Shown in pieces: positions 49,908 to 59,828 of a stretch of DNA of 64,000 bases. Origin of the DNA: Moraxella catarrhalis (GTDB taxonomy: Bacteria > Pseudomonadota > Gammaproteobacteria > Pseudomonadales > Moraxellaceae). The position numbers and the translations under genes were made by a program. Every line of letters starts with the position of its first letter. Within the stretch, counting starts at the first letter, position 1. The notes beneath the pieces were generated by a model. It was not told the DNA's origin. It made no database searches and saw only the letters and a list, made by a program, of their open reading frames with translations. The stretch spans positions 1 through 64,000 of the forward strand of contig NZ_LWAH01000012.1 of assembly GCF_001632285.1 (NCBI RefSeq), given 5' to 3'.

Positions 49908-51080
49908 ATGACTGCCCTTCATTTCCATCTGCCAACCTTGAGTGAAAAATTCACTATTGCCATGATCGGATTTTTTGCATTTTTGCAAGTGTATTCAGTT
50001 CAGGCGATTTTACCTGTACTGATGATAGATCTTAAGGCAACTGAAGTTCAAGCAGGAATGGCGGTAGGTGCGACCGTGCTTGCCATTGCACTGATATCGC
50101 CATTTATGGGTATGCTGTCTGATGCTGTTGGTAGAAAGCCATTCATCGTAAGCTCATTACTTATGCTTGCTCTGCCAACAGCACTGATTGGCATGGCAAG
50201 TAGTATCCATGAAGTGATTTTTTGGCGGTTTTTGCAAGGGGTAAGCGTGCCTGGCATTACGGTAGTTTTGATTGCTTATATCAGTGAAGAATACAGCTCA
50301 AGACTGACAACTATGATGTCACTTTATGTATCAGGGACGGTACTTGGTGGTTTTAGTGGGCGGTTTTTTGCAGGGCATTTGGAGCATTTTATTGGTTGGC
50401 GTTATGGCTATATAGTGATGGCAATATGCACATTAATCGGTGCGATTTGGGCATATAAATCCCTACATCGTTCACAAAATTTTATCATTTCTGAGAATTT
50501 TCGTACTGCATTTGCCACATTATTCTCACACACCAAAAATCTTCATGTCATCTGTAGTGGATTTTTGGGAGCGTGCGTTTTGTTTAGTTTGGTGGGCTGT
50601 TTTACATTCATCAATCTTCATTTATCAGAAAGCCCGTATCTACTCACGCCTGCCGATCTTGCCAATATTTTTGCCATTTATTTGATTGGTATGGTCATCA
50701 CACCATTATCCACACGCGTGGTGATACGCTTTGGCATGACCTCAACGATACTGTTGGCTATCCTTGTTTCTATCACAGGCCTATTAATGACATTGTTTAT
50801 GCCTTTGGGTATAGTTATTATGGGACTAACTTTAATGTCCTCTGGTGTGTTCATCACTCAGTCTGCAACCATCAGCTATTTGACCAGCCATGTCAGCGAG
50901 GGTCGGTCTTTGGCGTCAGGGCTGTATTATATGGGTTATTATGGCGGTGGCTTCATTGGTGCTTGGGCGTGTGCCTTAGCTTATGCCCAAGGCAAATGGC
51001 TTTGGACAGTTGGGCTAATCTTGGTGGTTCAGCTGATTGCTTTGGGCGTTGTGACCTTATTCATGCGTAAGCACGCTTAG
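49908..51080 (+). CDS. MFS transporter (YnfM-like)
   Basis: The 390-residue, twelve-helix protein has MFS motif A between helices 2 and 3 (GMLSDAVGRKPFI) and the early FLQVYSVQAILPVL of the YnfM/CynX-like family. Probably a drug or metabolite:H+ antiporter; substrate unknown. It is divergent from the UbiH-type gene. Confidence 0.85.
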   Translation: MTALHFHLPTLSEKFTIAMIGFFAFLQVYSVQAILPVLMIDLKATEVQAGMAVGATVLAIALISPFMGMLSDAVGRKPFIVSSLLMLALPTALIGMASSIHEVIFWRFLQGVSVPGITVVLIAYISEEYSSRLTTMMSLYVSGTVLGGFSGRFFAGHLEHFIGWRYGYIVMAICTLIGAIWAYKSLHRSQNFIISENFRTAFATLFSHTKNLHVICSGFLGACVLFSLVGCFTFINLHLSESPYLLTPADLANIFAIYLIGMVITPLSTRVVIRFGMTSTILLAILVSITGLLMTLFMPLGIVIMGLTLMSSGVFITQSATISYLTSHVSEGRSLASGLYYMGYYGGGFIGAWACALAYAQGKWLWTVGLILVVQLIALGVVTLFMRKHA

Positions 51081-51197
51081 CCAATTTTTAAATCAACCTT
51101 ACATGCAGCTTAGTTTTTAATCATGAAGTCATTATGATATGTGATACCAAGCCATTCATTCCAAAAATGCAAGACAACTTTTTTAATCGCTGCTATT

Positions 51198-53222
51198 TTA
51201 TTTTTTCTTAGCAGCAAGCATCGCTTGAATATTTGCCAGATAGTTTTCAGCGACTTTTTTAGGATCTTCTTTTTTGGTAACAGCACCAGATAGATACTCT
51301 GCTGGCAACTCATCAAGAAATCTTGAGGGTGTCACCGCCTTAAAATCCGCTCCAGATCGTCGCTGTTTACATAGCAATAAAGTCAGCTCACTTTTGGCTC
51401 TGGTGATACCAACATACATTAAGCGACGCTCTTCTTCGATATTAGCACTCATGATTGAATTGACATGCGGTAACAGTTTTTCTTCACAGCCAATGATGTA
51501 GACATAATCAAATTCAAGACCTTTGGCGGCATGTAGCGTCATCAGATTAACTTTGTTGGTATTTTCTTCTTCTTGTTGCTGTTCAAGCATATCCAACAAA
51601 ACCATCTTACGAATCACAGCATCAATGGTCTTATCATGCTCATCATCAGCTCGATTAATCAGTGCAGCGATACTTAAGTATAAGGCTTCAATGTTATCTA
51701 AGCGCCCCTTTTCTTGTTGGGGATTTTTGGAGCTTTCTTTGACATAATCAATATAGCCTGTCTCAGTGATCATCTGACGCACCAAGGGCATAGGATCGCT
51801 ATTATCATGTAGCTGATGCGTATAATAATTAATAAATTCCCCAAAAGATTCAATGATCGCACCTGCCTTAGCACCCAATGCGTCCTTAACACCTGCACGA
51901 GTACACGCACCAAGCAGCGATGTGCCGCAGTGCTGTGCAAACAGTCCAAGTTTTTCAAGTGTCACCGAACCGATACCACGCTTAGGTGTATTAATCACTC
52001 GCAAAAATGCCGCATCATCATCAGGATTAATAATAATACGAAGATAACCCATCAAGTCCTTGATTTCGGTACGCGCAAAAAATGAAGTACCACCAGATAA
52101 TTTATACGGAATCTCAAGCTGTCTTAGCTGAGCTTCCAATGCCCTAGCCTGAAAGTTGCTGCGATACAGCACCGCATATTTATCCCAAGTCTGGTTATTG
52201 CGTAGTCGATGCGTCAAAATTTCTTTGGCGACTCGTTCAGCTTCATCAAAATCATTATTACAAGTGATAACACGGATTTTTTCACCATCACCTTTATCAG
52301 ACCAAAGCGATTTTTCAAACATATGCTCATTATTGGCGATGACCGCATTGGCAGCACCCAAGATGTGATTGGTTGAGCGATAGTTTTGTTCCAATTTTAC
52401 CACCTCAAGATTGGGGAAATCTTGCTTTAAAAGTGCCATATTTTCAGGTTTAGCACCTCGCCATGTATAAATTGACTGGTCATCATCGCCCACGACTGTA
52501 AATCGTCCAAGACGCCCAACCAATAGTTTAATTAACTCATACTGTGCGGTGTTGGTATCTTGATATTCATCCACCAGCAGATAGCGGATACGATTTTGCC
52601 ATTTATCTTTGACCTCATGACTTTCCCTTAAGATACGCACAGGCATGGCAATCAAATCATCAAAATCCACCGCATTATACGCTCGCAAATTACGCTCGTA
52701 TAATTCATACAAATGCACAAAACCAAGATCTTCAGGGTCATCGAGCGTTTCAGCGGCATCTTTGGGTGCAATGAGGTCATTTTTCCAATCAGAGATTTTC
52801 TTGATGGCTTCATGCACCAGTTCACGGCGTTCAGCACCGCTTAAATTATCACGCACCATCAGTTCTGCAAGCAGACGCTGGCAGTCATCTGCATCCAAAA
52901 TTGAAAAATTGGGTTTTAATGATGTGTGTTTTAATTCATAGCGTAAAAATTGCAGACCAAACTGGTGAAATGTTGAAACAGTCAATCCACGAGATTTTTC
53001 ATGAGATAAAATCTTTTGAACGCGTGATTTCATCTCACGCGCCGCTTTATTTGTAAAAGTCACTGCCGTGATACGATCGGCAGGAATGCGGCAATTTTCG
53101 ATCAAATGGGCAATCTTTTGGGTGATAACCGATGTCTTTCCTGAGCCAGCACCAGCCAGTACAAGTAGCGGACCTTGGATGTGATTTAACGCTTCTAATT
53201 GGCGAGGATTTAGCTTACTCAT
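51198..53222 (-). CDS. rep: ATP-dependent DNA helicase Rep
   Basis: The 674-residue superfamily-1 helicase has Walker A AGAGSGKTS (24-32), VDEYQDTN, GDDDQSIYTWRGA, and QNYRST. It is closer to Rep than UvrD by its N-terminus (MSKLNPRQLEAL) and length. It moves 3'-5' and helps restart replication forks. ATG 53222 is chosen on family grounds over the upstream ATG at 53267. Confidence 0.92.
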   Translation of the reverse strand: MSKLNPRQLEALNHIQGPLLVLAGAGSGKTSVITQKIAHLIENCRIPADRITAVTFTNKAAREMKSRVQKILSHEKSRGLTVSTFHQFGLQFLRYELKHTSLKPNFSILDADDCQRLLAELMVRDNLSGAERRELVHEAIKKISDWKNDLIAPKDAAETLDDPEDLGFVHLYELYERNLRAYNAVDFDDLIAMPVRILRESHEVKDKWQNRIRYLLVDEYQDTNTAQYELIKLLVGRLGRFTVVGDDDQSIYTWRGAKPENMALLKQDFPNLEVVKLEQNYRSTNHILGAANAVIANNEHMFEKSLWSDKGDGEKIRVITCNNDFDEAERVAKEILTHRLRNNQTWDKYAVLYRSNFQARALEAQLRQLEIPYKLSGGTSFFARTEIKDLMGYLRIIINPDDDAAFLRVINTPKRGIGSVTLEKLGLFAQHCGTSLLGACTRAGVKDALGAKAGAIIESFGEFINYYTHQLHDNSDPMPLVRQMITETGYIDYVKESSKNPQQEKGRLDNIEALYLSIAALINRADDEHDKTIDAVIRKMVLLDMLEQQQEEENTNKVNLMTLHAAKGLEFDYVYIIGCEEKLLPHVNSIMSANIEEERRLMYVGITRAKSELTLLLCKQRRSGADFKAVTPSRFLDELPAEYLSGAVTKKEDPKKVAENYLANIQAMLAAKKK

Positions 53223-53531
53223 GGTTGCCTTATATTTGACAATTAAGCGATTGGCGACAATCAGCACTTAATTGCTGTGAGTTAATGATAAAAATAAATC
53301 CGTATTATAAAAGATTTTTGGCAGTTTCCCAAATAAATTCGGCCAATTTATGCACAAGTAAATTTGATTTGGTGAATTCTTCCAAAAACCACAAACACAA
53401 TTTGCCCAAGTAAATTTTTTATGCTACAGTGGTGAACACCAAGCTTACCAAAATCTTCATCTTAAGGTGCATCTTGTAGGGATTATCATACCCATTTTTA
53501 GTCAATCTTATTTATTTGAAAGTCATCATTT
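53223..53531. other. Intergenic region between rep and rsgA
   Basis: No gene is seen. A TATGCTAC-type -10 element occurs near 53428 for rsgA, with no strong -35 box. The sequence is otherwise AT-rich. Confidence 0.4.
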
Positions 53532-54647
53532 ATGTCGCTGATTCGCCGCCGCAAATTAACCAAACGCCAAACTCGCCAAATTGAACAAAATCAAACCGTC
53601 CAAGCCGATGATACGACATTTGCCGAAGGTGTGATCGTGTCGCACTTTGGTAAGCAGCTTGATGTTCAGATAACAAATCTGCCCACAGTGATACCAAGCT
53701 TGCCTGACACAGATACTAATAAGCACACAGATGCTAATAAGCCTTTGGTGCAGATTGGCACGATTTGGCGTTGTCATGCCCGCACCAACTTACCCATGCT
53801 TGCTACAGGTGATCGTATCAAATTGAGCCTTGATACGACCGCAGGATTGGGACGCATTGAGCATTTACTTGATCGGCATAGACTCATCACTCGCCCTGAT
53901 CGCTACCATAAGGTCAAGCCAGTGGCTGCCAATGTAGATATGCTTGTCATCGTATTTGCACCACTACCCAAGCCTGCCGTTAATCTTATCGATCGATATT
54001 TATTAATCGCCAAGCTTAATCATATCACACCATTATTGGTATTAAATAAAGCCGATTTATTAAATGAGCAAAATTCAAATGACCAAGATGCCATCATGCA
54101 AATGATCGATGAGTATCGAGCATTGGGCGATCAATATGGCTTTAGCGTAATCCAGACCTCAACGCACACCAAATCAGGTTTGCAGACACTTTTTAGGCAC
54201 ATTAATGGTAAGCTGTCCATCTTTGCTGGGCAATCAGGTGTGGGCAAATCAAGCCTAATTAATGAGCTTTTACCCAATGCCAATCAATCCACCAACATCA
54301 TCTCCCAAAACTCACAGCTTGGTCAGCACACCACAACGACCAGCCGACTTATGCCTTATGATGCCCATCATGTAGACAAAGGTGGCATCATAGATACGCC
54401 AGGAATTCGTGAATATGGGATTTGGCATCTGTCGGCAGATGATATTTTGCTTGGTTTTGAAGAATTGCATGCGCTGGCTGGCAGTTGCCAATTTCGTGAT
54501 TGTCATCATACGCCCAATGCCAAAGGATGTGCCTTATGGGCAGCGGCAATGCAAGGCGAGGTATTACCAAGGCGTATCGAAAGCCTGACATCCTTGATTG
54601 ATGAAGCCAAGGCGGGTCAAAGTGCGGTTAAGCCTTCTGCCAAATAA
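53532..54647 (+). CDS. rsgA: Ribosome small-subunit-dependent GTPase
   Basis: The 371-residue protein is circularly permuted: OB fold (about 30-115), NKAD (172-175), then P-loop AGQSGVGKSS (232-241) and DTPGIREYG, and a C-terminal zinc site (CQFRDCHH...GCALW). RsgA helps late 30S assembly. The linker SLPDTDTNKHTDANK (about 56-70) is a small insertion in the OB region. Confidence 0.93.
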   Translation: MSLIRRRKLTKRQTRQIEQNQTVQADDTTFAEGVIVSHFGKQLDVQITNLPTVIPSLPDTDTNKHTDANKPLVQIGTIWRCHARTNLPMLATGDRIKLSLDTTAGLGRIEHLLDRHRLITRPDRYHKVKPVAANVDMLVIVFAPLPKPAVNLIDRYLLIAKLNHITPLLVLNKADLLNEQNSNDQDAIMQMIDEYRALGDQYGFSVIQTSTHTKSGLQTLFRHINGKLSIFAGQSGVGKSSLINELLPNANQSTNIISQNSQLGQHTTTTSRLMPYDAHHVDKGGIIDTPGIREYGIWHLSADDILLGFEELHALAGSCQFRDCHHTPNAKGCALWAAAMQGEVLPRRIESLTSLIDEAKAGQSAVKPSAK

Positions 54648-54747
54648 TACCAATCTGCTCATGATTCATCATGAATATGAAAAACGGTGCAATTAGATAC
54701 ATTTGGCGTTATAATACGAGTTTTATGATTAGACATTGGAGTATACT

Positions 54748-55161
54748 TTGGAACGTTGGTTTGAATTTATCGGTAATCATCCAGTCTTAGTTGGATTGCT
54801 GATTGTATTAATCATTGCATTTTTTGCCATCGAAGGCAAACGCAGTGGTCGTAAAGTTCCGCCAAGCGAATTGGGCTTATTGGTCAATAATCAAAATGCT
54901 CGCATTATTGACATTCGCCCAGCTAACAAGTTTGCCAATGGTCATATCACTGGTAGCCAAAACATACCGTTTAACGACCTTAAAAATCACCTAGCTGAAT
55001 TACAAGCCATTGAAGTGCCTGTGATTTTGGTTTGTGATATTGGCATGCAAGCAGGTGCTGCTGTACAGCTGATCAATCGACCCAATTTTATGCGTCTTGA
55101 AGGCGGTATTCAAGGCTATCAATCAGCGGGCTTGCCTTTGGTTGGTACTAATAAAAAGTAG
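54748..55161 (+). CDS. Rhodanese-like membrane protein (YibN type)
   Basis: The 137-residue protein has a transmembrane segment (about 11-28) and a rhodanese domain (ARIIDIRPANKFANGHITGSQ). The active-site loop contains VCDIGMQAG, with one Cys. TTG 54748 is chosen because GGAG lies 5 nt upstream; TTG 54736 adds four residues. The order yibN-grxC-secB is conserved in gammaproteobacteria. Confidence 0.82.
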   Translation: MERWFEFIGNHPVLVGLLIVLIIAFFAIEGKRSGRKVPPSELGLLVNNQNARIIDIRPANKFANGHITGSQNIPFNDLKNHLAELQAIEVPVILVCDIGMQAGAAVQLINRPNFMRLEGGIQGYQSAGLPLVGTNKK

Positions 55162-55267
55162 TTTAAATCATTTTAGCTAAAAATCATGGCTTAGTCTTAT
55201 CAATAAGCCTTGAAATATTCATGAAAAGCCTTATATAAGATGTGGACCTAATTTAATGGAAATGGCA

Positions 55268-55543
55268 ATGCAAAAAGTAACCATCTATACCACACCGACT
55301 TGCCCTTATTGCTTGGCTGCCAAGCAGCTTTTGAATAATAAATCTGTTGCTTATGATGAGATTAGCATGTATGATATCAATGCTGAGGATCGTGAAGCAC
55401 TCTCAGCCAAAACCAATGGCTATCGTACTGTCCCACAAATCTTTATTGGTGATAATTTCATTGGCGGTTTTGATCAGCTTAATAAATTAAATGCCGATGG
55501 CAAACTTGATGAGCTTTTGGCGCAATCATTTAGCCATTTTTAA
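55268..55543 (+). CDS. grxC: Glutaredoxin 3
   Basis: The 91-residue protein has the CPYC active site (residues 11-14), TVPQIFIG and GGFDQLNKL typical of GrxC. Three in-frame ATGs open it (55256, 55262, 55268); the last fits the family start MQKVTIYTTP. It reduces disulfides with glutathione. It lies between yibN and secB. Confidence 0.92.
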   Translation: MQKVTIYTTPTCPYCLAAKQLLNNKSVAYDEISMYDINAEDREALSAKTNGYRTVPQIFIGDNFIGGFDQLNKLNADGKLDELLAQSFSHF

Positions 55544-55586
55544 TATACAAATTAATATACAAATAACACACATTTAAGGAATTATC

Positions 55587-56033
55587 ATGTCTGAAGAACT
55601 TCAGCCACAGCTCGGTTTAGAGCGTATCTACACAAAAGACATTTCATTTGAAGTGCCAAATACCGAAGTATTTACCAAACAATGGCAACCTGAAACTGAT
55701 GTCAGCATCAGCACAAGCGATAACGATTTAGATGAAGACTACAAAGAAGTGGTACTCACTGTCAGCGTAACTGCCAAGCTTGGTGAGTCAGTTGCGTTCA
55801 TCGCTGAAGTTCAGCAAGCAGGTATTTTTTTGATGCGTAATATCCCTGAAGCAGATATGCCACATTTGCTACAAGCGTATTGCCCAAATATTTTATTCCC
55901 TTATGCTCGAGAAGCCATCAGCGATATCGTGACGCGTGGTAGCTTCCCGCAGTTACTACTTGCACCTGTGAATTTTGAACAAGCTTTCTTACAAAGTCAG
56001 CTAGAAACCCAAAATGACGAAGGCAATGCCTAA
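55587..56033 (+). CDS. secB: Protein export chaperone SecB
   Basis: The 148-residue tetrameric chaperone shows the SecB core ([44 protein letters not shown]). It keeps preproteins unfolded for SecA. AAGGA precedes the start; a terminator follows. Confidence 0.96.
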   Translation: MSEELQPQLGLERIYTKDISFEVPNTEVFTKQWQPETDVSISTSDNDLDEDYKEVVLTVSVTAKLGESVAFIAEVQQAGIFLMRNIPEADMPHLLQAYCPNILFPYAREAISDIVTRGSFPQLLLAPVNFEQAFLQSQLETQNDEGNA

Positions 56034-56052
56034 GTGACAGATTGATACTTTA

Positions 56053-56076
56053 AAGCTCGATCATAATCGGGCTTTA
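56053..56076 (+). terminator. Terminator after secB
   Basis: AAAGCTCGAT (56053-56062) and ATCGGGCTTT (56067-56076) with a CATA loop, one mismatch, followed by ATTCTTAT. Confidence 0.65.
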
Positions 56077-56172
56077 TTCTTATCATTTTATCAACGATAG
56101 GTAAAGGTCTTGACAAAAATTGCATAAAATTCAATCATGATAGCCTTAAAAACCATCAAATAAGCAGTCCCT

Positions 56173-56637
56173 ATGAAAAGCGTACAAGTCAAAATCCTTA
56201 ATCCTAAAATTGGCTCTCATCCAGACTTTCCCCTGCCAACTCGTGCTACCGCAGGCTCAGCAGGGATTGACTTGCGAGCCTGTATTGATGAGCCAATGAT
56301 TATTGCCGCAGGAGAAACCAAGCTTATTGGCACTGGATTATCCATTTATATCAGCGACCCTAATTTTGCTGGGCTAATTCTCCCTAGGTCTGGACTTGGC
56401 CATAAGCACGGCATTGTACTTGGTAATTTGGTTGGCTTGATTGATTCTGACTATCAAGGTGAGCTGATGGTCTCGATATGGAATCGCAGCGATACCAACT
56501 TTGAGCTTAAGCCCGCCGAAAGAATGGCACAATATGTCATTGTTCCCATAATGCGTCCTGACTTTGAAATTGTTGATACTTTTAGTGATATCAGCACTCG
56601 TGGATCAGGTGGTTTTGGGTCTTCTGGTCGCCATTAA
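56173..56637 (+). CDS. dut: dUTPase
   Basis: The 154-residue trimeric enzyme has all five motifs: [38 protein letters not shown] and [12 protein letters not shown]. It keeps dUTP low and makes dUMP. It is followed by the argB remnant. Confidence 0.96.
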   Translation: MKSVQVKILNPKIGSHPDFPLPTRATAGSAGIDLRACIDEPMIIAAGETKLIGTGLSIYISDPNFAGLILPRSGLGHKHGIVLGNLVGLIDSDYQGELMVSIWNRSDTNFELKPAERMAQYVIVPIMRPDFEIVDTFSDISTRGSGGFGSSGRH

Positions 56638-56682
56638 TTAATCATTACTTTCCTTTATCAACTTAGTTACTAGGAATCTGTT

Positions 56683-57343
56683 ATATCTTTGACACTAGCA
56701 GATGCCAAAATCATAGCTGAAGTCATCACCACTACCCTACCTTATATCTAAAAATATAAAGATAAGCTGATTGTGATTAAATATGGTGGCAATGCCATCG
56801 GTAGACAGGTAAAGATGCTAATTTAATTTTGGCAAAAAAACTGTATATGCAAAAGCTTAATGACGATGGTAGCACCCAAGAGGTGGATTTGGGTTTTGTG
56901 GGGGAGGTTGAGAGTCGGTGAATAAAGAAGTGGTTGATATACTGATTGCCAGTAATTTTATCCCAGTGATTGCATCGCTTGGGGTGGATGTCAATAGCGA
57001 TACCTATAATATCAATGCAGATTTGGTTGCCAGCCGTGTCGCCAAATTTCTTGGGGCTGAACGCTTACTTTTACTGACCAATATTAAAGGCGTGCTGGAT
57101 AAACAAGGTCGTGTACTCACCCATTTATCAGCCAAAGATATTGATCACTTAATTGCTGATGGAACCATTTCAGGTGGTATGATTCCCAAGATTGAAGGTG
57201 CACTTGAAGCCATCAGATCGGGATTGCACAGCGTTACTATCGTTGATGGTCGTGTGCCACACGCATGTTTGCTTGATATATTTACCGAAGAAGGTGTTGG
57301 CACGCAGATTTTATGCAACAAATCGTCAAATCCTATGCAATAA
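56683..57343 (+). pseudogene. argB: argB (N-acetylglutamate kinase) remnant
   Basis: The start codon has become ATA (56683), in the expected place before SLTLADAKIIAEV. An in-frame TAA follows TTTLPYI, where the family has Gln. After [10 protein letters not shown] there is a frame change and a deletion of about 80 residues. The frame from 56918 then keeps the C-terminal half intact ([38 protein letters not shown]). The N-terminal substrate region is lost, so it is inactive, though the 3' half is surprisingly well preserved. Confidence 0.88.
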
Positions 57344-57372
57344 TATCCCGTCATTTGCCATGATGGGATATT
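57342..57372. terminator. Convergent terminator, argB remnant / rhomboid
   Basis: AATATCCCGTCAT pairs with ATGATGGGATATT around TTGCC, with one mismatch; the flanks are A/T-rich. Confidence 0.6.
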
Positions 57373-57386
57373 ATTTAAGGTTTAAT

Positions 57387-58106
57387 TCAGCCAATCACCG
57401 CCATGATTTGCCAATGTAACCAATACCAAATTACCCCAAATAGCATCGCCATGCCCATCATTGCACCAGTCAATATTAAATTGGTATACTGACGATAAGA
57501 CAAAGCATAACGATAAACCACACCAAGAGTAAATCCAACAAGTGTGCCGCCAATATGCCCTGCATGATCAATTTCCTTGACAGCAAAACCCATCAGTAAA
57601 TTAATCGCCATCACAAAACCCAAAGTTTTGGTATTTAGCTTAAGTGCAATGGGTGCCTGTAGCAATGCCAATGAAAATAAAAATGCACCCAATCCCATGA
57701 TACCGCCAGACGCTCCAGCACTGATAGCTAAAGGTGTACCCAAAAACACAGCCTGCCATGCCAAATAATTTCCAAGCAAGTTGCCGCCTACCACAGCCAA
57801 AATAAATAACAAACCAACATGAACGGAGCTGATGATAATCTCGGTAACTTGTCCAAAATAATACATCGCAAAGCTGTTGAATAACAGATGTAATATACCA
57901 ATATGTAAAAATCCACTGCTAAGCAGTCGCCAAGGCTCGCCAACCATCGACAGCGGCATAAAGTTAGCACCAAATCGTAGTAAGTCGTGCGTGCTTGGGG
58001 CATCTATATCAACACCCATCAATAACTGTACGATCGCCAAGCCAATAAAGCTGAGTATCAATAACAAAGATAAAGGTGCAGTTTGCCAAAATGTTGAAAA
58101 ATTCAT
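57387..58106 (-). CDS. Rhomboid family intramembrane serine protease
   Basis: The 239-residue protein has about six transmembrane segments, nucleophile Ser133 in GASGG and catalytic His in HAGHIGG (H184, possibly H181), plus the L1-loop HLLFNSF region. Rhomboids cut single-pass membrane proteins. It overlaps no neighbour but starts 3 bp after the stop of the channel gene, so they share a transcript. Substrates unknown. Confidence 0.9.
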   Translation of the reverse strand: MNFSTFWQTAPLSLLLILSFIGLAIVQLLMGVDIDAPSTHDLLRFGANFMPLSMVGEPWRLLSSGFLHIGILHLLFNSFAMYYFGQVTEIIISSVHVGLLFILAVVGGNLLGNYLAWQAVFLGTPLAISAGASGGIMGLGAFLFSLALLQAPIALKLNTKTLGFVMAINLLMGFAVKEIDHAGHIGGTLVGFTLGVVYRYALSYRQYTNLILTGAMMGMAMLFGVIWYWLHWQIMAVIG

Positions 58107-58109
58107 CTG

Positions 58110-58964
58110 TTATACATGTAAGTCATGACCACAGCGGTCACAAAATTTAGCATTAGTTGCATGCCCAAATTTACCACAATTTGGGCAAGAAATTGGCTGA
58201 AGTTGCGGCCGCATAGTCCGAGTTAGCTCAGCAGTAAAAATCCCTGTCGGTACGGCGATGATGGCATAACCTGTAATCATCACCATACTTGCGATCGCCT
58301 GCCCTAGTGGTGTTTTTGGGGAAATATCGCCATAACCTACCGTTGTCAATGTCACAACCGCCCAGTAGATTGATAAAGGAATACTTGTAAAGCCATTTTC
58401 AGGGCCTTCAACAACATACAAAACTGAGCCAAAAATGGTTACAAGCAGAAGTAGCGATAGAAAAAATACCGTAATTTTATGCTGGCTGGTTTTAAAAGCA
58501 GCCGCCAAAAATCCAGCTTGCTGCATATAAGATTTGAGTCGAAAGACACGAAAGATTCTAAGAATTCTAAGAATTCGAACAACCAGCAAATAATGCGTAC
58601 CTGCAAAAAATAAGCTCAAATATGTTGGCAATAGTGCCAATAAATCAACTGCCCCATAAAAACTGGTCACATATCGACGAAGATTTGGTGCAGAATAAAG
58701 ACGCAATGCATATTCTATGGTAAATAAAATCGTAAAAAACCATTCAGCAACGAAAAATAAACGCCCATATTGCAAGCGTAAAAATAATACGCTATCGAGC
58801 ATAACCACCAAAACACTGGTAATAATTGCCACTAAGATTAGCACATCAAATAACTTACCGGCAGGCGTGTCCGTCCCTTCGATAATGATATAGATCTTAT
58901 TTTTTATTAAGCTGTGATTGATTGAACTTTTTAATAAATTTTTTTCTGGCATACACAAAGCCAT
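58110..58964 (-). CDS. Voltage-gated-type potassium channel with C-terminal zinc ribbon
   Basis: The 284-residue protein has six transmembrane segments, an S4 helix with Arg every third residue (R130, R133, R136, R139, R142), and the K+ selectivity filter TVGYGD (208-213). After S6, a zinc ribbon (C260, C263, C275, C278) ends the protein. Possible starts are ATG 58964 and ATG 58952. It precedes the rhomboid gene by 3 bp. Confidence 0.88.
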   Translation of the reverse strand: MALCMPEKNLLKSSINHSLIKNKIYIIIEGTDTPAGKLFDVLILVAIITSVLVVMLDSVLFLRLQYGRLFFVAEWFFTILFTIEYALRLYSAPNLRRYVTSFYGAVDLLALLPTYLSLFFAGTHYLLVVRILRILRIFRVFRLKSYMQQAGFLAAAFKTSQHKITVFFLSLLLLVTIFGSVLYVVEGPENGFTSIPLSIYWAVVTLTTVGYGDISPKTPLGQAIASMVMITGYAIIAVPTGIFTAELTRTMRPQLQPISCPNCGKFGHATNAKFCDRCGHDLHV

Positions 58965-59030
58965 GATACAAAGATTTGTCTATTATAGCTGAATTTTAAA
59001 TCAATAGGTAGCTTAGCTTTGTAAATAAAA

Positions 59031-59056
59031 ATAACCACCCAAAATTGGGCGGTTAT
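59031..59056 (-). terminator. Hairpin terminator after the FMN reductase
   Basis: ATAACCACCCA (59031-59041) and TGGGCGGTTAT (59046-59056) pair with one mismatch. On the minus strand it is followed by TTTTTATTT. Confidence 0.7.
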
Positions 59057-59096
59057 AAATCACCATACATCAGCGTGCAACTGATGGCGGTTGATG

Positions 59097-59642
59097 CTAA
59101 AACTTTTCAATAAATTCAGCATACGCCTTGATAAAGTTCTTTAAAGTTGCTTGACCGTGCTCAGATACCAGCTCACCTTGTTCATTGAACGCCCCAGTAA
59201 AGATACCGCCGAAGTATGCACCAAAGGGCAGTGTTGGCATATTGAGCGCTGGATTTGTCGCAATGGTACGCAGCTGATCAGTGACCCGTGAGCTACCATT
59301 GGCATTGACACTGATTAAACCCAATGGCTTATTAGTCCAAACGCTTTGACCAATTGGGCGTGATGCAATATCAATGGCATTTTTAATCATAGCCGAACAA
59401 CCACCATTATGCTCTGGGCTAATCCATAGTACTGCATCGGCTGCTTTGATTTCTTCACGAAATCGGTTGTAAGCGGGTACATCTTGCTCGTCTAAATCAC
59501 GATCATACAGTGGCAAATCTGCGATTTCAACGACTTTAAATTGTAGTGATGATGGTGCAACAGATTCAAGATAGTTAAACGCCAACCGATTAACAGAAGT
59601 TTGGCTTGCACTACCGATTAATACTGCAACTTGCTTTGCCAT
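59097..59642 (-). CDS. NADPH-dependent FMN reductase family protein
   Basis: The 181-residue flavodoxin-like protein has GSASQTSVNRLAFNYL near the start and PEHNGGCSAMIKNAIDIASR, typical of the FMN-reductase/azoreductase (YieF/ChrR-like) family. It may reduce quinones or xenobiotics. It is monocistronic. Confidence 0.87.
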   Translation of the reverse strand: MAKQVAVLIGSASQTSVNRLAFNYLESVAPSSLQFKVVEIADLPLYDRDLDEQDVPAYNRFREEIKAADAVLWISPEHNGGCSAMIKNAIDIASRPIGQSVWTNKPLGLISVNANGSSRVTDQLRTIATNPALNMPTLPFGAYFGGIFTGAFNEQGELVSEHGQATLKNFIKAYAEFIEKF

Positions 59643-59828
59643 AATTTGATTTCCTTAAATGTTTACGCTCATAAGATGAGATAAAATGGGCTAATTGTCA
59701 TCATCATGACATTGTTATTCAAAGCATATTATGCCGATAAAATCTCTCCAAAACAAGGTGATTTATCACACATGATTTTCTATTTCAGATCGTACGACAA
59801 CTTCACTCTAAATTTGTGATCTCAATTA

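Noticed and set aside
57192..57419. Alternative plus-strand frame across the argB end and rhomboid end
   Set aside because: It overlaps the well-conserved ArgB C-terminus and the terminator and has no protein-like composition.
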